This document shows positions 1-7,881 of a stretch of DNA of 64,000 nucleotides, piece after piece. This DNA comes from an uncultured Candidatus Entotheonella sp. (lineage in GTDB: Bacteria; Tectomicrobia; Entotheonellia; Entotheonellales; Entotheonellaceae), in contig OY282375.1 in NCBI GenBank assembly GCA_958295825.1, positions 2,527,489 to 2,591,488 on the forward strand, read 5' to 3'. The notes under the pieces are model-generated. The model was not told the DNA's origin and did no database searches. It saw only the letters and a program-made list of their open reading frames with translations. A program made the position numbers and the translations under genes. Within the stretch, counting starts at the first letter, position 1, and every line of letters starts with the position of its first letter.

Positions 1-757
1 TTTCCTTGTTGGCCTCTCGCACCTCGGCGGCTAGCTTGCCGCGTTTCAGGTCGGGGGCCTGGGCGACGACGGCCAGCAGGTTCTTGGAGCCCATGACGCT
101 GCCCATGCCGCCGCGCCCGGCGAACCTCGGCTTGCACTGCCGCGATTGCAACTGGTTGACCGTGCTGCAGGCGATGGCCGCATAAGCATTGTTCTGCCAG
201 TTTTCACCCGCCGGTCCGAGCGCCGCCACGTGCGAATTCGCATGGCGGTCGGCAAGTTGCATGATCTTGTCGTGCGTCGTCTGCCCAACGAGGTCGCCGG
301 CGTCTTCCAGCGACAAGCTCAGGTTGCCGTCATCGTTGCGGATCAGCAGATACACCGGACGCGCCGCCCGTCCGACGAATACCACCTCGTCCACGCCGGT
401 GGCCAACATCTTGGTGCCGAATTTGCCGGACGCCGTCGACCACATGGCGAGCGGCTGGCCGTTGTTGGCGGTTTTCAGCGGGCTGTAGGCGGAGAAGAAC
501 ACGCGCAGGCCGGTCATGAGCTCGGTGCCGGAGAAGACGCCGAGGTTCATGATCAGCGGCGCCGCGGGGGCATAGGCATCGCTCACGTCGTGCTCAGCCA
601 GGGATTTGAAGGCGCGCCCGATGCCGCCGAGGAAGTCTTCCATGTCCGCGCAAGCGACTTCCTCCTGCTCGATTCGCGCCTCTCCGAGATCGATGCGTAC
701 ACGTCGAAAACGGTAGTCCGTAAGCTGTTTGGGGTCGCTGGTGACTGAAGTTCGCAT
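1..757 (-). CDS. Aldehyde:ferredoxin oxidoreductase family protein, N-terminal part
   Basis: Tungsten-pterin oxidoreductase family; known members oxidise aldehydes to acids with ferredoxin. The frame opens at an ATG at 757 preceded by a GGGAG ribosome site and runs 252 codons to the window edge, so the C-terminal two thirds are missing. Visible family signatures are an APLIMNLGVFSGT segment, a GVDEVVFVGRAARPVYL segment and AGRGGMGSVMGSKNLLAV, which matches the conserved glycine-rich loop before the cofactor region. The first 40 residues are divergent from classical AOR. The gene is divergent from the aldolase gene, with a 154-bp gap that must hold both promoters. Substrate cannot be told from this part. 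Confidence 0.85.
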   Translation of the reverse strand, partial: MRTSVTSDPKQLTDYRFRRVRIDLGEARIEQEEVACADMEDFLGGIGRAFKSLAEHDVSDAYAPAAPLIMNLGVFSGTELMTGLRVFFSAYSPLKTANNGQPLAMWSTASGKFGTKMLATGVDEVVFVGRAARPVYLLIRNDDGNLSLSLEDAGDLVGQTTHDKIMQLADRHANSHVAALGPAGENWQNNAYAAIACSTVNQLQSRQCKPRFAGRGGMGSVMGSKNLLAVVAQAPDLKRGKLAAEVREANKE

Positions 758-911
758 CGTATATGATTCTCCCTGCAATACGTGAGCGGATGACATGGCA
801 GGCGCCGCTTGCCCGCCGCCTCATTTTGTACGCTTTCCTGCCGCTCTCGTCAAACCGCGTAGCGTGCCGCCCTGCGACTTAATCCAAGCTTGCTGACTGG
901 AAGGAGAACCG

Positions 912-1703
912 ATGCGTGAGAACACACTGAAAGCGATCTGGGCCCGTGGCGACGCCGTCGTCAACGGCTGGCTGTCGATCCCCAGCGCTTTCTCCGCCGA
1001 GATCATGGCCCACCAGGGGTTCGATTCGCTGACCGTCGACATGCAGCACGGCGTTGTCGACTACCAGACCGCCGTCACCATGCTGCAGGCGGTGTCCACC
1101 ACCAGCACCATTCCCCTGGCGCGCGTCGCCTGGAACGATCCGGCGCTGCTGATGAAAATCCTCGATGCCGGCGTCTACGGCGTCATCTGCCCGATGGTGA
1201 GCACCGTCGAGCAGGCCGAGGCGATGGTGAAAGCCTGCAAGTACCCGCCGCAGGGCTACCGCAGTTGGGGGCCGGTGCGCGCCTCTATATACGCGGGGGC
1301 GGATTACGGCGACCACGCCAATGACGACGTGCTGGTCATGCCGATGATCGAAACCGCTGAAGCGCTCGAAAATCTCGACGCCATTCTGCAGGTGCCCGGC
1401 ATCGACGCGGTGTACGTCGGCCCCTCGGACCTGAGCCTGGCGCTGGGCTACCGGCCGAGCCTGGATCAGGACGAGCCTGCGGTGGTCGATGCGCTGCGGC
1501 GCATCGTTTCCGCCTGCAAGAAGTACGGCGTCATCGCCGGCCTGCACAACAACACACCGCAATACGCCCTCAAGATGATCCAGGAGGGGTTTCAATTCGT
1601 CACCATCGCGTCGGAAAGCCGCTTCATGGCGGCCAAGGCGGCCGAGGAAGTAGCCGTCATGCGCCAAGGTAGCGTGAAGGCCGGCGCCATTCCGGCCTAT
1701 TGA
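912..1703 (+). CDS. HpcH/HpaI family class II aldolase
   Basis: Cleaves or forms 2-keto acids by a metal-dependent retro-aldol reaction (the family includes 2,4-dihydroxyhept-2-enedioate aldolase). The 263-residue length is normal. The metal-ligand segments are intact: PMIETAEALENLDAI holds the glutamate and VGPSDLSLALG the aspartate, and the early DMQHG loop is also present. The start has a GGAAGGAGA ribosome site. It leads a co-directional cluster with the flavoprotein gene 42 bp downstream and then purC, which suggests a small catabolic unit beside a housekeeping gene. The natural substrate is unknown. A fragment of another family member lies at 41948-42205. Confidence 0.9.
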   Translation: MRENTLKAIWARGDAVVNGWLSIPSAFSAEIMAHQGFDSLTVDMQHGVVDYQTAVTMLQAVSTTSTIPLARVAWNDPALLMKILDAGVYGVICPMVSTVEQAEAMVKACKYPPQGYRSWGPVRASIYAGADYGDHANDDVLVMPMIETAEALENLDAILQVPGIDAVYVGPSDLSLALGYRPSLDQDEPAVVDALRRIVSACKKYGVIAGLHNNTPQYALKMIQEGFQFVTIASESRFMAAKAAEEVAVMRQGSVKAGAIPAY

Positions 1704-1745
1704 GGCCCGTTCTTCACCCGTCGCACCCCACTGAGGAGGTACGTC

Positions 1746-2858
1746 ATGCATGTGGGTTACGCACCGCTTTTCCAGAATCCCGGCAACGCCCTTTCGGATG
1801 CCGAGGTCTACGCCCAGGAACTGCGCCTCGCCGAAATGGCCGAGCCCCTCGGCTTCGACTCGGTGTGGTCGGTGGAGCACCATTTCACCGATTACACCAT
1901 GTGCCCGGACGTGCTGCAGTTTCTCTCCTACATGGCCGGCAAGACGCAGCGCGTCAGGCTGGGTTCGATGGTCGTGGTGCTGCCGTGGCACGACCCGGTG
2001 CGGGTGGCCGAGCAGATTGTGATGCTCGATCACCTGTCGGGCGGGCGCGTTATCTTGGGTTTAGGCCGCGGCTTGGCGCGAGTGGAGTACGAAGGCTTTC
2101 GGATCGACCAGGACGAGGGCCGGCAGCGCTTCGTCGAGTACGCCGAACTGGTGCTGCAGGGGCTGGAACTGGGCTATATAGAAGGCGGCGAAACGCTGCA
2201 ACAGCCGCGCCGCGACCTGCGGCCGTACCCGATGCGCTCCTTCCGCGGCCGCACTTACGCGGCGGCGGTATCGCCCGAGTCGATGCCCATCATGGCGCGC
2301 CTCGGCGTCGGCCTGCTGGTGATTCCGCAAAAGCCATGGGACGTCGTCGAAAAGGATTTCGCCGTCTACACTCAGGTCTACCGTGAGGAGAACGGCTGCG
2401 AGCCGCCACAACCCTTCTGCGGCGGGTTCTTCTTCGTCGATGAGAACGCCGACCGCGCCGAAGAGTTGGCGCACAAATACATCGGCGGCTACTACCACAC
2501 CGTCATGCGGCATTACGAAATGACCGCCGAGCACTTCGGCACCCAAAAGGGCTACGAGTTCTACCGCAACGTCGGGCGCTACATCGGGCGCCACGGCATG
2601 GACGGCGCGGCGCGCGACTTCACCAAGCTGATGCCCTGGGGCACGCCGCAGCAGGTGCTCGACAAGCTGGCGCTCATCCGCGACAAGATCGACATGAACG
2701 GCATCATGTGCCACTTCGGCTTTGCCGGCATGCCTTACGACGAGGCCGAGCGCAACATGCAATGCTTCGTCCGGCACGTCCTGCCGGAGTTGAAATCGTG
2801 GTCCACGACGCCCCTGAGCGAGCCCGCCATGCTCGCCGCTGCGGCGCCGGCAGCCTGA
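1746..2858 (+). CDS. LLM-class flavin-dependent oxidoreductase
   Basis: Luciferase-like monooxygenase family TIM barrel, 370 residues; members use FMN or F420 to oxidise varied organic substrates in the cytoplasm. Family features seen are an N-terminal FDSVWSVEHHF segment, the VRLGSMVVVLPWHDPVRVAEQ segment after strand 4, and the LSGGRVILGLGRG phosphate-binding turn. The ATG follows a strong GAGGAGGT ribosome site. It sits 42 bp after the aldolase gene, so co-expression is likely. A second family member is encoded at 32582-33778 on the other strand. Whether the cofactor is FMN or F420 cannot be decided by eye. Confidence 0.88.
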   Translation: MHVGYAPLFQNPGNALSDAEVYAQELRLAEMAEPLGFDSVWSVEHHFTDYTMCPDVLQFLSYMAGKTQRVRLGSMVVVLPWHDPVRVAEQIVMLDHLSGGRVILGLGRGLARVEYEGFRIDQDEGRQRFVEYAELVLQGLELGYIEGGETLQQPRRDLRPYPMRSFRGRTYAAAVSPESMPIMARLGVGLLVIPQKPWDVVEKDFAVYTQVYREENGCEPPQPFCGGFFFVDENADRAEELAHKYIGGYYHTVMRHYEMTAEHFGTQKGYEFYRNVGRYIGRHGMDGAARDFTKLMPWGTPQQVLDKLALIRDKIDMNGIMCHFGFAGMPYDEAERNMQCFVRHVLPELKSWSTTPLSEPAMLAAAAPAA

Positions 2859-2895
2859 GGCGCGGTCTGGCATAGACAGAGGAGTTGAACGAGAA

Positions 2896-3777
2896 ATGAG
2901 TACGCTTTTCGAGTCTGACCTGCATTCCCTGAAGCGCTTGCGCCAAGGCAAGGTGCGCGACATTTACGAGGTGGATGACGAGCATCTGCTGATCGTGGCG
3001 TCCGATCGCCTGTCGGCGTTTGACGTCGTCCTGCCGACACCCATCCCCGACAAGGGCGGCATCCTGACCCGCATGTCGAACTTCTGGTTTGCCCGTACGG
3101 CGTCCGTGGCGCCCAATCATTTGAGCGGCCGGCGGGTGGACGAAGTGCTGAGTGCCGCGGAGGTTGCGCAGGTGGGCGACCGCGCCGTGGTGGTGCGCCG
3201 CTTGGAGCCGTTACCGGTGGAGGCCATCGTGCGCGGCTACATAACGGGGTCGGCGTGGTCCGAATACAAACGGCAGGGCACGGTGTGCGGCCTGCCGCTG
3301 CCGGCCGGGCTGCGCGAGTCGGAGCAGTTCTCGGAGCCGATCTTCACGCCCTCGACGAAGGCGCCGGAGGGCGAACACGACCTCAACATTTCGTTCGAGG
3401 AGATGTGCGGCGTTCTAGACGGCGACACCTTGTTGGCCGAGCGGATTCGAGATACGAGCCTACGGGTGTACCAGGAAGCTGCCGCCTACGCGCTGGAACG
3501 CGGCATTATCATCGCCGACACCAAGTTCGAGTTGGCCCTGATGGACGACGAACTGTATCTGATTGACGAGATCCTGACGCCGGATTCATCGCGTTTCTGG
3601 CCGCTGGATCAATACGAGGCGGGACGCGGGCAGCCGAGCTTCGACAAGCAATATGTGCGCGATTACCTCAGCGGCACCGGCTGGAACAAAACGCCGCCGG
3701 CACCGGAACTGCCCGCCGAGATCGTGACGCAGACCGCCGAGATGTACCGCGACGCCCTGCGCCTGCTGACGGCGTAG
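2896..3777 (+). CDS. purC: Phosphoribosylaminoimidazole-succinocarboxamide synthase
   Basis: SAICAR synthase of purine biosynthesis: joins aspartate to CAIR using ATP. The 293-residue length matches the longer (yeast Ade1-like) form. Conserved pieces are GKVRDIYEVDDEHLLIVASD near the N-terminus, SAFDVVLPTPIPDKG, VEAIVRGYITGSAW, and the aspartate-binding DTKFELAL plus DEILTPDSSRFW near the C-terminus. An AGAGGAG ribosome site precedes the ATG. It is the last gene of the forward cluster; the following 225 bp to the next gene hold nothing recognisable. Confidence 0.97.
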   Translation: MSTLFESDLHSLKRLRQGKVRDIYEVDDEHLLIVASDRLSAFDVVLPTPIPDKGGILTRMSNFWFARTASVAPNHLSGRRVDEVLSAAEVAQVGDRAVVVRRLEPLPVEAIVRGYITGSAWSEYKRQGTVCGLPLPAGLRESEQFSEPIFTPSTKAPEGEHDLNISFEEMCGVLDGDTLLAERIRDTSLRVYQEAAAYALERGIIIADTKFELALMDDELYLIDEILTPDSSRFWPLDQYEAGRGQPSFDKQYVRDYLSGTGWNKTPPAPELPAEIVTQTAEMYRDALRLLTA

Positions 3778-4002
3778 TGTGTCATAGTCACGACCGTGGC
3801 TGAGGGCGTCGGTCGGGCAATGACGATAGGGCGTGTTTCAGAAATGCAGCTACGAGCCGGAGCCGACAGTTGTCTCTTGAGATCTGCGGAAGCGGGCTTC
3901 TCAGTCCGAAAAACAATCTCGCCAGCCTGTAGCGAATCGACAAAATCCCCTGGAAATTCGGGACCGTCTCGTGAAATTCGAAGGGCCCTCATCGCGTATC
4001 CC

Positions 4003-4996
4003 CTAAACTGTGACCACTGTCTCGCTGTCGCCTGCCGCTAAGGCATTCATATAGGTCAGAATCATATCCCGCGTGCGGTAGCGGCCGAAGGCTTTTTCAT
4101 CCTCTCGGCGCACGATGGGGAAGGTATTGAGCACGTAGCCGGCGTCGTCCCGCGACAGACCGTAGAGGTGGAAGTAGAGGGCGTCGAGGCGGGCGCGCAG
4201 GTGGCGACGTTCGTCGTCGTCCCACACAAAGGGCGGGCTGTCGTAGTCGAGGCCGAGGTCGCGGGCGGTCGTCGGGCCGAATGGCCGGTCGTAATCGGCA
4301 AGGTCAATGACGGGGAGTTGTTCGACGATGTACCAAGTGAGATACGTAGCCTGAACCTTCTGACGAGCAACGTAATCGAAACCGAAGTTGTTGAGGTTGG
4401 CAAGAAGACAGACCGCGCCCTCACTGTCGAAGCCGTCCTTGGCCGGAACGAGGATTGGTAACGTGTGTCCACACCCAACCTGCGTAATGTCCCCGCTCAC
4501 CTGGGACGGGTGCAGATCGAGGGCGGGTTTGGCGAAGGCTTCGAGCAGGTTTCTGAGGCGGCCGTTGCGGTCCTTGGTGCGGCCAAGGTTGGCCTCGGAG
4601 TTGAAGTCGATGTTTCGGAACACGCTGTCGAGCTTGGCGCGGTTGGCGTCTTCGATGGCCTCCAGAGCGATGTTGATGCGCTCGCCGATGTTGGCCTCGT
4701 TGCGCTGCTCGTAGAAGCTCGCCCCCACCGGCAGGACAAAGCGCTCGCGCTCCAGCCGGCGGTGGATGCGCGCCTCGTCGTTTCCGAACCACTGGGCGGT
4801 AGGCGGCAACGTGGTCGTTCCATAGGTCGGAGACGTACTTCAGAAACAGCATCACCAGGATGTGGTCCTTGTACTGGCCGGCATCTGCGACGCCCCGGAA
4901 GGTGTCGCAGGCGGCCCAGGCTGTCTGGTTGACTTGGCTCTGTGTGATGCGGTCAGGTATTGCGTCTTCCTTTACTCGCCTGTTGACACCACTCAT
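4003..4996 (-). pseudogene. HsdM-like DNA methyltransferase chimera, frameshifted
   Basis: The 5' part (from ATG at 4996) reads as the N-terminal helical domain of type I methyltransferase HsdM, with segments TAWAACDTFRGVADAGQYKD and LFLKYVSDLWNDH. At about 4795-4805 a single-base frameshift moves the reading into another frame, which continues HsdM-like (FVLPVGASFYEQRNEANIGE, then RNLLEAFAKPALDL). Near 4490 the protein switches to a C-terminal type seen in Eco57I/PglX-like N6-methylases (NNFGFDYVARQKVQ, YIVEQLPVI, LYGLSRDDAGYVLNTFPI). The whole catalytic core with the FxGxG and NPPF motifs is absent. So it is an internally deleted, frameshifted relic. Its start overlaps the end of the HigA-like gene by 44 bp. 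Confidence 0.75.
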
Positions 4997-6068
4997 ACCG
5001 GAGTTTCAGCGATGCAAGCTGGTTGTAGGGAAGCCTTTTTTCCTTCTGCAGCCGTCCCACGACAATGAACGGGGCGATTCCGACGGATCGGGCAAACTTT
5101 CTGACAGACTGCGAGGTGAAGGAACCGTTTTCGTAGAAGACTTGCCAAGCTTCGGGCGGGATGAGCAAGTCCCTGGCGAATTCATTGGCCTCGTCTTCGA
5201 GTTCCGCCGTGTCGGGGTCGGCGATGCCGTCGATCACGATCCGTCGGCGGGTTCCATGATAGAGCAGGTGGCAGGCTTCGTGGAAAAAGGTGAACCAGAA
5301 GGTGTCGGCCCATTTTCCCCGAATACTCATCTGAATCAGGGCCTTGCTGTCGCTGAGCCACCGCGCGGCGCCATTCGCCCCGCTTTTAGGAAGCTCCTGC
5401 ACCAGACACAACGCCACGCCGGCTTGTGCGCACAGTTTTGTCATGGCGGGTACGAACTTGTCGGGCGAGTCTCCGGTCATTTGCCGGATGTCGCCAAGGA
5501 CTGCTCGGAAAGTGTTCGGATCGTAGTCGGCGGTGGAGCGTTCGCGCGCCTCAATCTCTCCCTTGCGAAGCCACACGGCAAGGGCGCCGGGAGAGACCTT
5601 GCGCTGCGCTGCGTCCGTAATTCGGAATCCTATGGCTTCCTGATACGCAAGCGGCTCAGGAACGGCTACCTCCAGAAAAGCGAGGAGGGCCTTCAGCCTG
5701 CTGATTTTGTCACGACCCGCTGTGATCCATCCGCGCTTGATCATTTCCCGGACCGGGTAGGCGTCCAGCCACTTCACATTGTCAGCAAGGGCCGCCGCTT
5801 CCCGATTGCGAGCGAGGGTCATGCGATAGTCGGTTTCCAGATTGATCCAGTATTGGGGATCAATTCCCAGCACCTTTCCCAGCCCGATTGCCGTGTCCGG
5901 CGTGATAGTCTTTTTCGCCCGGATGATCTCATTGATTACCTGCGGCGGCCTGCCAAGCCGCGCGGCGAGTTCCTTCTGGGTCATGTCGCGGGCCTCGATT
6001 TCCTCCTGCAAGACTTCGCCTGGGGAAATCGCCATGTCCGATACCACATGGGAGATCTCAGTTGTCAT
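4953..6068 (-). CDS. higA: HigA-type antitoxin fused to ImmA/IrrE peptidase domain
   Basis: 371 residues. Residues 15-75 are a HigA-type helix-turn-helix (MTQKELAARLGRPPQVINEI), expected to bind the operon promoter. The C-terminal half is an ImmA/IrrE-like zinc metallopeptidase with the HEACH motif at about 263-267 and a downstream acidic helix (ELEDEANEFARDLLIP) that supplies the third ligand. Classical HigA is only about 100 residues, so this is the long fused form. The start overlaps the toxin stop by 11 bp, which indicates translational coupling in the order toxin then antitoxin, usual for hig loci. The 3' end overlaps the HsdM relic. The peptidase may act on the toxin or a repressor; that is inference. 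Confidence 0.88.
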   Translation of the reverse strand: MTTEISHVVSDMAISPGEVLQEEIEARDMTQKELAARLGRPPQVINEIIRAKKTITPDTAIGLGKVLGIDPQYWINLETDYRMTLARNREAAALADNVKWLDAYPVREMIKRGWITAGRDKISRLKALLAFLEVAVPEPLAYQEAIGFRITDAAQRKVSPGALAVWLRKGEIEARERSTADYDPNTFRAVLGDIRQMTGDSPDKFVPAMTKLCAQAGVALCLVQELPKSGANGAARWLSDSKALIQMSIRGKWADTFWFTFFHEACHLLYHGTRRRIVIDGIADPDTAELEDEANEFARDLLIPPEAWQVFYENGSFTSQSVRKFARSVGIAPFIVVGRLQKEKRLPYNQLASLKLRYEWCQQASKGRRNT

Positions 6069-6357
6069 AATGGTTACTCACTTCCTCAATGACTACGCTA
6101 TCCTCGCTTTCCCCTTTCGTCACAATGAGGCGCCATCTGCCTGTCAGCGTGATTGACAATTCACCTTTTCTGGATCCTTTCAACGGATGGAGCCCCATAG
6201 CCTTGATGTTGTAGGCTTCCTGGACGCTGGCTATGGCCTGAAGCTGCTTGATACGGGTGATAAACTTCCGGCCCACCTCCGGCCCCCATTGGCGGATGGC
6301 TCTGGTCGATTCTTCACAACACTGCCGAAGCTGGCGTGTTCTGAATTTGACTTCCAT
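6058..6357 (-). CDS. higB: HigB/RelE-superfamily toxin
   Basis: 99-residue toxin of the RelE/ParE superfamily. HigB enzymes cut mRNA on the ribosome. Seen here are a basic helix (RTRQLRQCCEEST), the central NIKAMGLHPLKGSRKGELSI segment and the LTGRWRLIVTKGE strand pair with the arginine expected in the active site, then VVIEEVSNHYDN at the end, which matches HigB C-termini. It is first in the operon, overlapping the antitoxin gene by 11 bp. Upstream (6358-6410) is an AT-richer stretch that probably holds the autoregulated promoter. Confidence 0.88.
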   Translation of the reverse strand: MEVKFRTRQLRQCCEESTRAIRQWGPEVGRKFITRIKQLQAIASVQEAYNIKAMGLHPLKGSRKGELSITLTGRWRLIVTKGESEDSVVIEEVSNHYDN

Positions 6358-6414
6358 AGTTCACCCTACAGGTGAATATAGATTTCCCATACATATACGT
6401 CAAGCCCACTGTCC

Positions 6415-6691
6415 ATCGTCGACTTATACAGCCGTCTTGCCAAGCGCGCGCAGCTGACCACGGACGGGCATCGGGCCTACCTGGATGCCGTCGAGAAGGC
6501 TTTTGGGGCTGACGTGGACTACGCCATGCTGGTGAAGATTTACGTTAAGGGCGACTCTGAGCGTACCTCTGAGGCGCGCTGCAGCCCGTCAGAGCGCATC
6601 GGAACCCGCACCCAGGTCATCGTGGGGAAGCCGGACGAAAAGCACGTCAGCACGTGGAGCGTCAGAACCTCACGTGCGCATCGACTTTAAG
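6415..6691 (+). pseudogene. IS1-family-like transposase fragment
   Basis: An open frame without a start codon reads LAKRAQLTTDGHRAYLDAVE, then FGADVDYAMLVKIY, and later a KPDEKHVSTWSV segment. This matches the middle of IS1-family transposases, where TTDGHRAYL holds a catalytic aspartate. The N-terminal zinc finger and the C-terminal part (YVERQNLTMR onward) are missing; reading stops at TAA about 6690. It is a dead remnant beside the IS21 end. Confidence 0.7.
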
Positions 6692-7002
6692 CCGACCTTC
6701 TTGGTCTACCGCAGAGACGACAACGTCGTTGCCGGCTGCCCGGCGGCCTTCTACCACTTAAGCCACCTGCTGCGGCTCGCCAACAGCGAAGTCAACCGCC
6801 AAGCCTGGTCGCGCCTGCTTTCCGTCCGCTATCCGGTTGTCAACGGCGGGGAGAGAAGTCCCCTTTTCGGCACGATAAGATGTCCCATTTTCTGCGCGTC
6901 AAGGGAGACTCATCCGGGTGGCTACCCCGCAGCAGCCTTGCCGTCCTCCTCCCCCTTCGCCGGCGCACTGAGCATGCCGGCCTTGCGCTTGCTCTTGAGC
7001 CG

Positions 7003-7390
7003 CTAGCTCTCGCCCTTGACGTTGATCGTCGTCGAGGGGTGTAACAGCCGCTCCAGGATCGCCGTTGCCAGCACCGCATCACTGAAGATGTCGCCCCAGT
7101 CCACGAAACTCTTGTTGCTCGTCAGGATCAGCGACGCCTTCTCGTAACGCCGCGCCACCAGACGGAACAGCAGGCTGGCATCCTGACGAGACAAGGGCAG
7201 GTAGCCGATCTCGTCGAGGATGAGCACCTTGGGATACGTCAACTGCTGCAACTGGCGCTCCAGGCGGTTTTCCTGACTTGCCCGCTTGAGCTTGCCCATC
7301 AGCTGCTCAAGGGTCAGCAACAGCACCCGGTGGCCCACCTCGGCAGCCTTGACGGCAAGCCCGATGGCCAGGTGGGTCTTGCCAACCCCC
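7003..7390 (-). pseudogene. istB: istB 3' part (AAA+ ATPase of IS21)
   Basis: C-terminal portion of the IS21 transposition helper ATPase. It begins at PGVGKTHLAIGL in the Walker A motif, followed by VLLLTLEQLMGKL, the Walker B segment VLILDEIGYLPLS, and SLILTSNKSFVDWGDIF, all typical of IstB. The first part of the same gene lies at 9875-10191. Joining base 7390 to 9875 gives 705 bp in one frame (234 residues plus stop) and restores GPPGVGKTH exactly, so the gene was intact before the recombinase element entered. Confidence 0.88.
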
Positions 7391-7472
7391 GGTAGACCCG
7401 CCACATACAGCCCATTATCACGGCCACGAGAAAACGATTCACTACCCGTTCCATCCTTGCGCCGGCGATACG

Positions 7473-7874
7473 GTGGAGGTCGTCCGGCGCCACCGATGCC
7501 GCGACGTGAGCCTGTTCGTCGTAAAGCAGCCCGACGGAACCCTGGCCCTGCTCCCCGCCTGGACGTGCGCCGCCGAGGCGGGCAACACGTCGATGACCAA
7601 GTCCCCACGCCTTCCACTGGCCGATCTTCGCACGCTTCGCATCACTGTCGACGTCCTTTTATCATCGCTCTCCCAACCAAACGAAGGAGAGCCCTATGAG
7701 AAAGCACGGGATTCGTCGTCAGGGAGAGCTGCTGAAGCTGTTGGAACCAGCGCCGGTGCTGACACCGCAAGTGCTCAGGTCAGCAGTAGCGCTACTGGCA
7801 ACACTGCTGCTGGAAGCGGTGGGAGCCGAGGCGCAAGGCGCTGCGGACAGGGTAACGGTGGAGGCAAGGGATAA
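7473..7874 (+). CDS. DUF5372/Y4bF-like small protein of recombinase element
   Basis: First gene of the recombinase element. The recognisable core (about 7437-7600) reads HYPFHPCAGDTVEVV, then SLFVVKQPDGTLALLPAWTC, similar to the short Y4bF-like proteins that precede serine recombinases. The homologous part begins upstream of the first usual start, a GTG at 7473, so the true start may be the ATT at 7437 or the 5' end may be damaged. After about 7690 the frame runs on through the next gene and its sequence becomes low complexity. A lost stop or a frameshift near 7690 is likely. Function is unknown. Confidence 0.55.
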   Translation: MEVVRRHRCRDVSLFVVKQPDGTLALLPAWTCAAEAGNTSMTKSPRLPLADLRTLRITVDVLLSSLSQPNEGEPYEKARDSSSGRAAEAVGTSAGADTASAQVSSSATGNTAAGSGGSRGARRCGQGNGGGKG

Positions 7875-7881
7875 TGGATAG
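7696..7881 (+). CDS. Small protein upstream of serine recombinase
   Basis: 61 residues (MRKHGIRRQGELLKLLEPAP...), with an ACGAAGGAGAG ribosome site before the ATG. It overlaps the recombinase start by 8 bp, so the two are probably translationally coupled. Short proteins of this kind (basic N-terminus, leucine/alanine-rich helix) commonly stand between the Y4bF-like gene and the recombinase. Its role is unknown; a recombination directionality or accessory function is only a guess. Confidence 0.6.
   Translation: MRKHGIRRQGELLKLLEPAPVLTPQVLRSAVALLATLLLEAVGAEAQGAADRVTVEARDNG

Noticed and set aside
879-2963. Long open frames on the minus strand opposite the aldolase and LLM genes
   Set aside because: They are complementary shadows of well-supported plus-strand genes in GC-rich DNA, with no recognisable domains and no ribosome sites.
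6674-7006. 110-codon plus-strand frame between IS1-like and IS21 remnants
   Set aside because: It spans the IS21 end and contains no recognised domain or consistent coding character.
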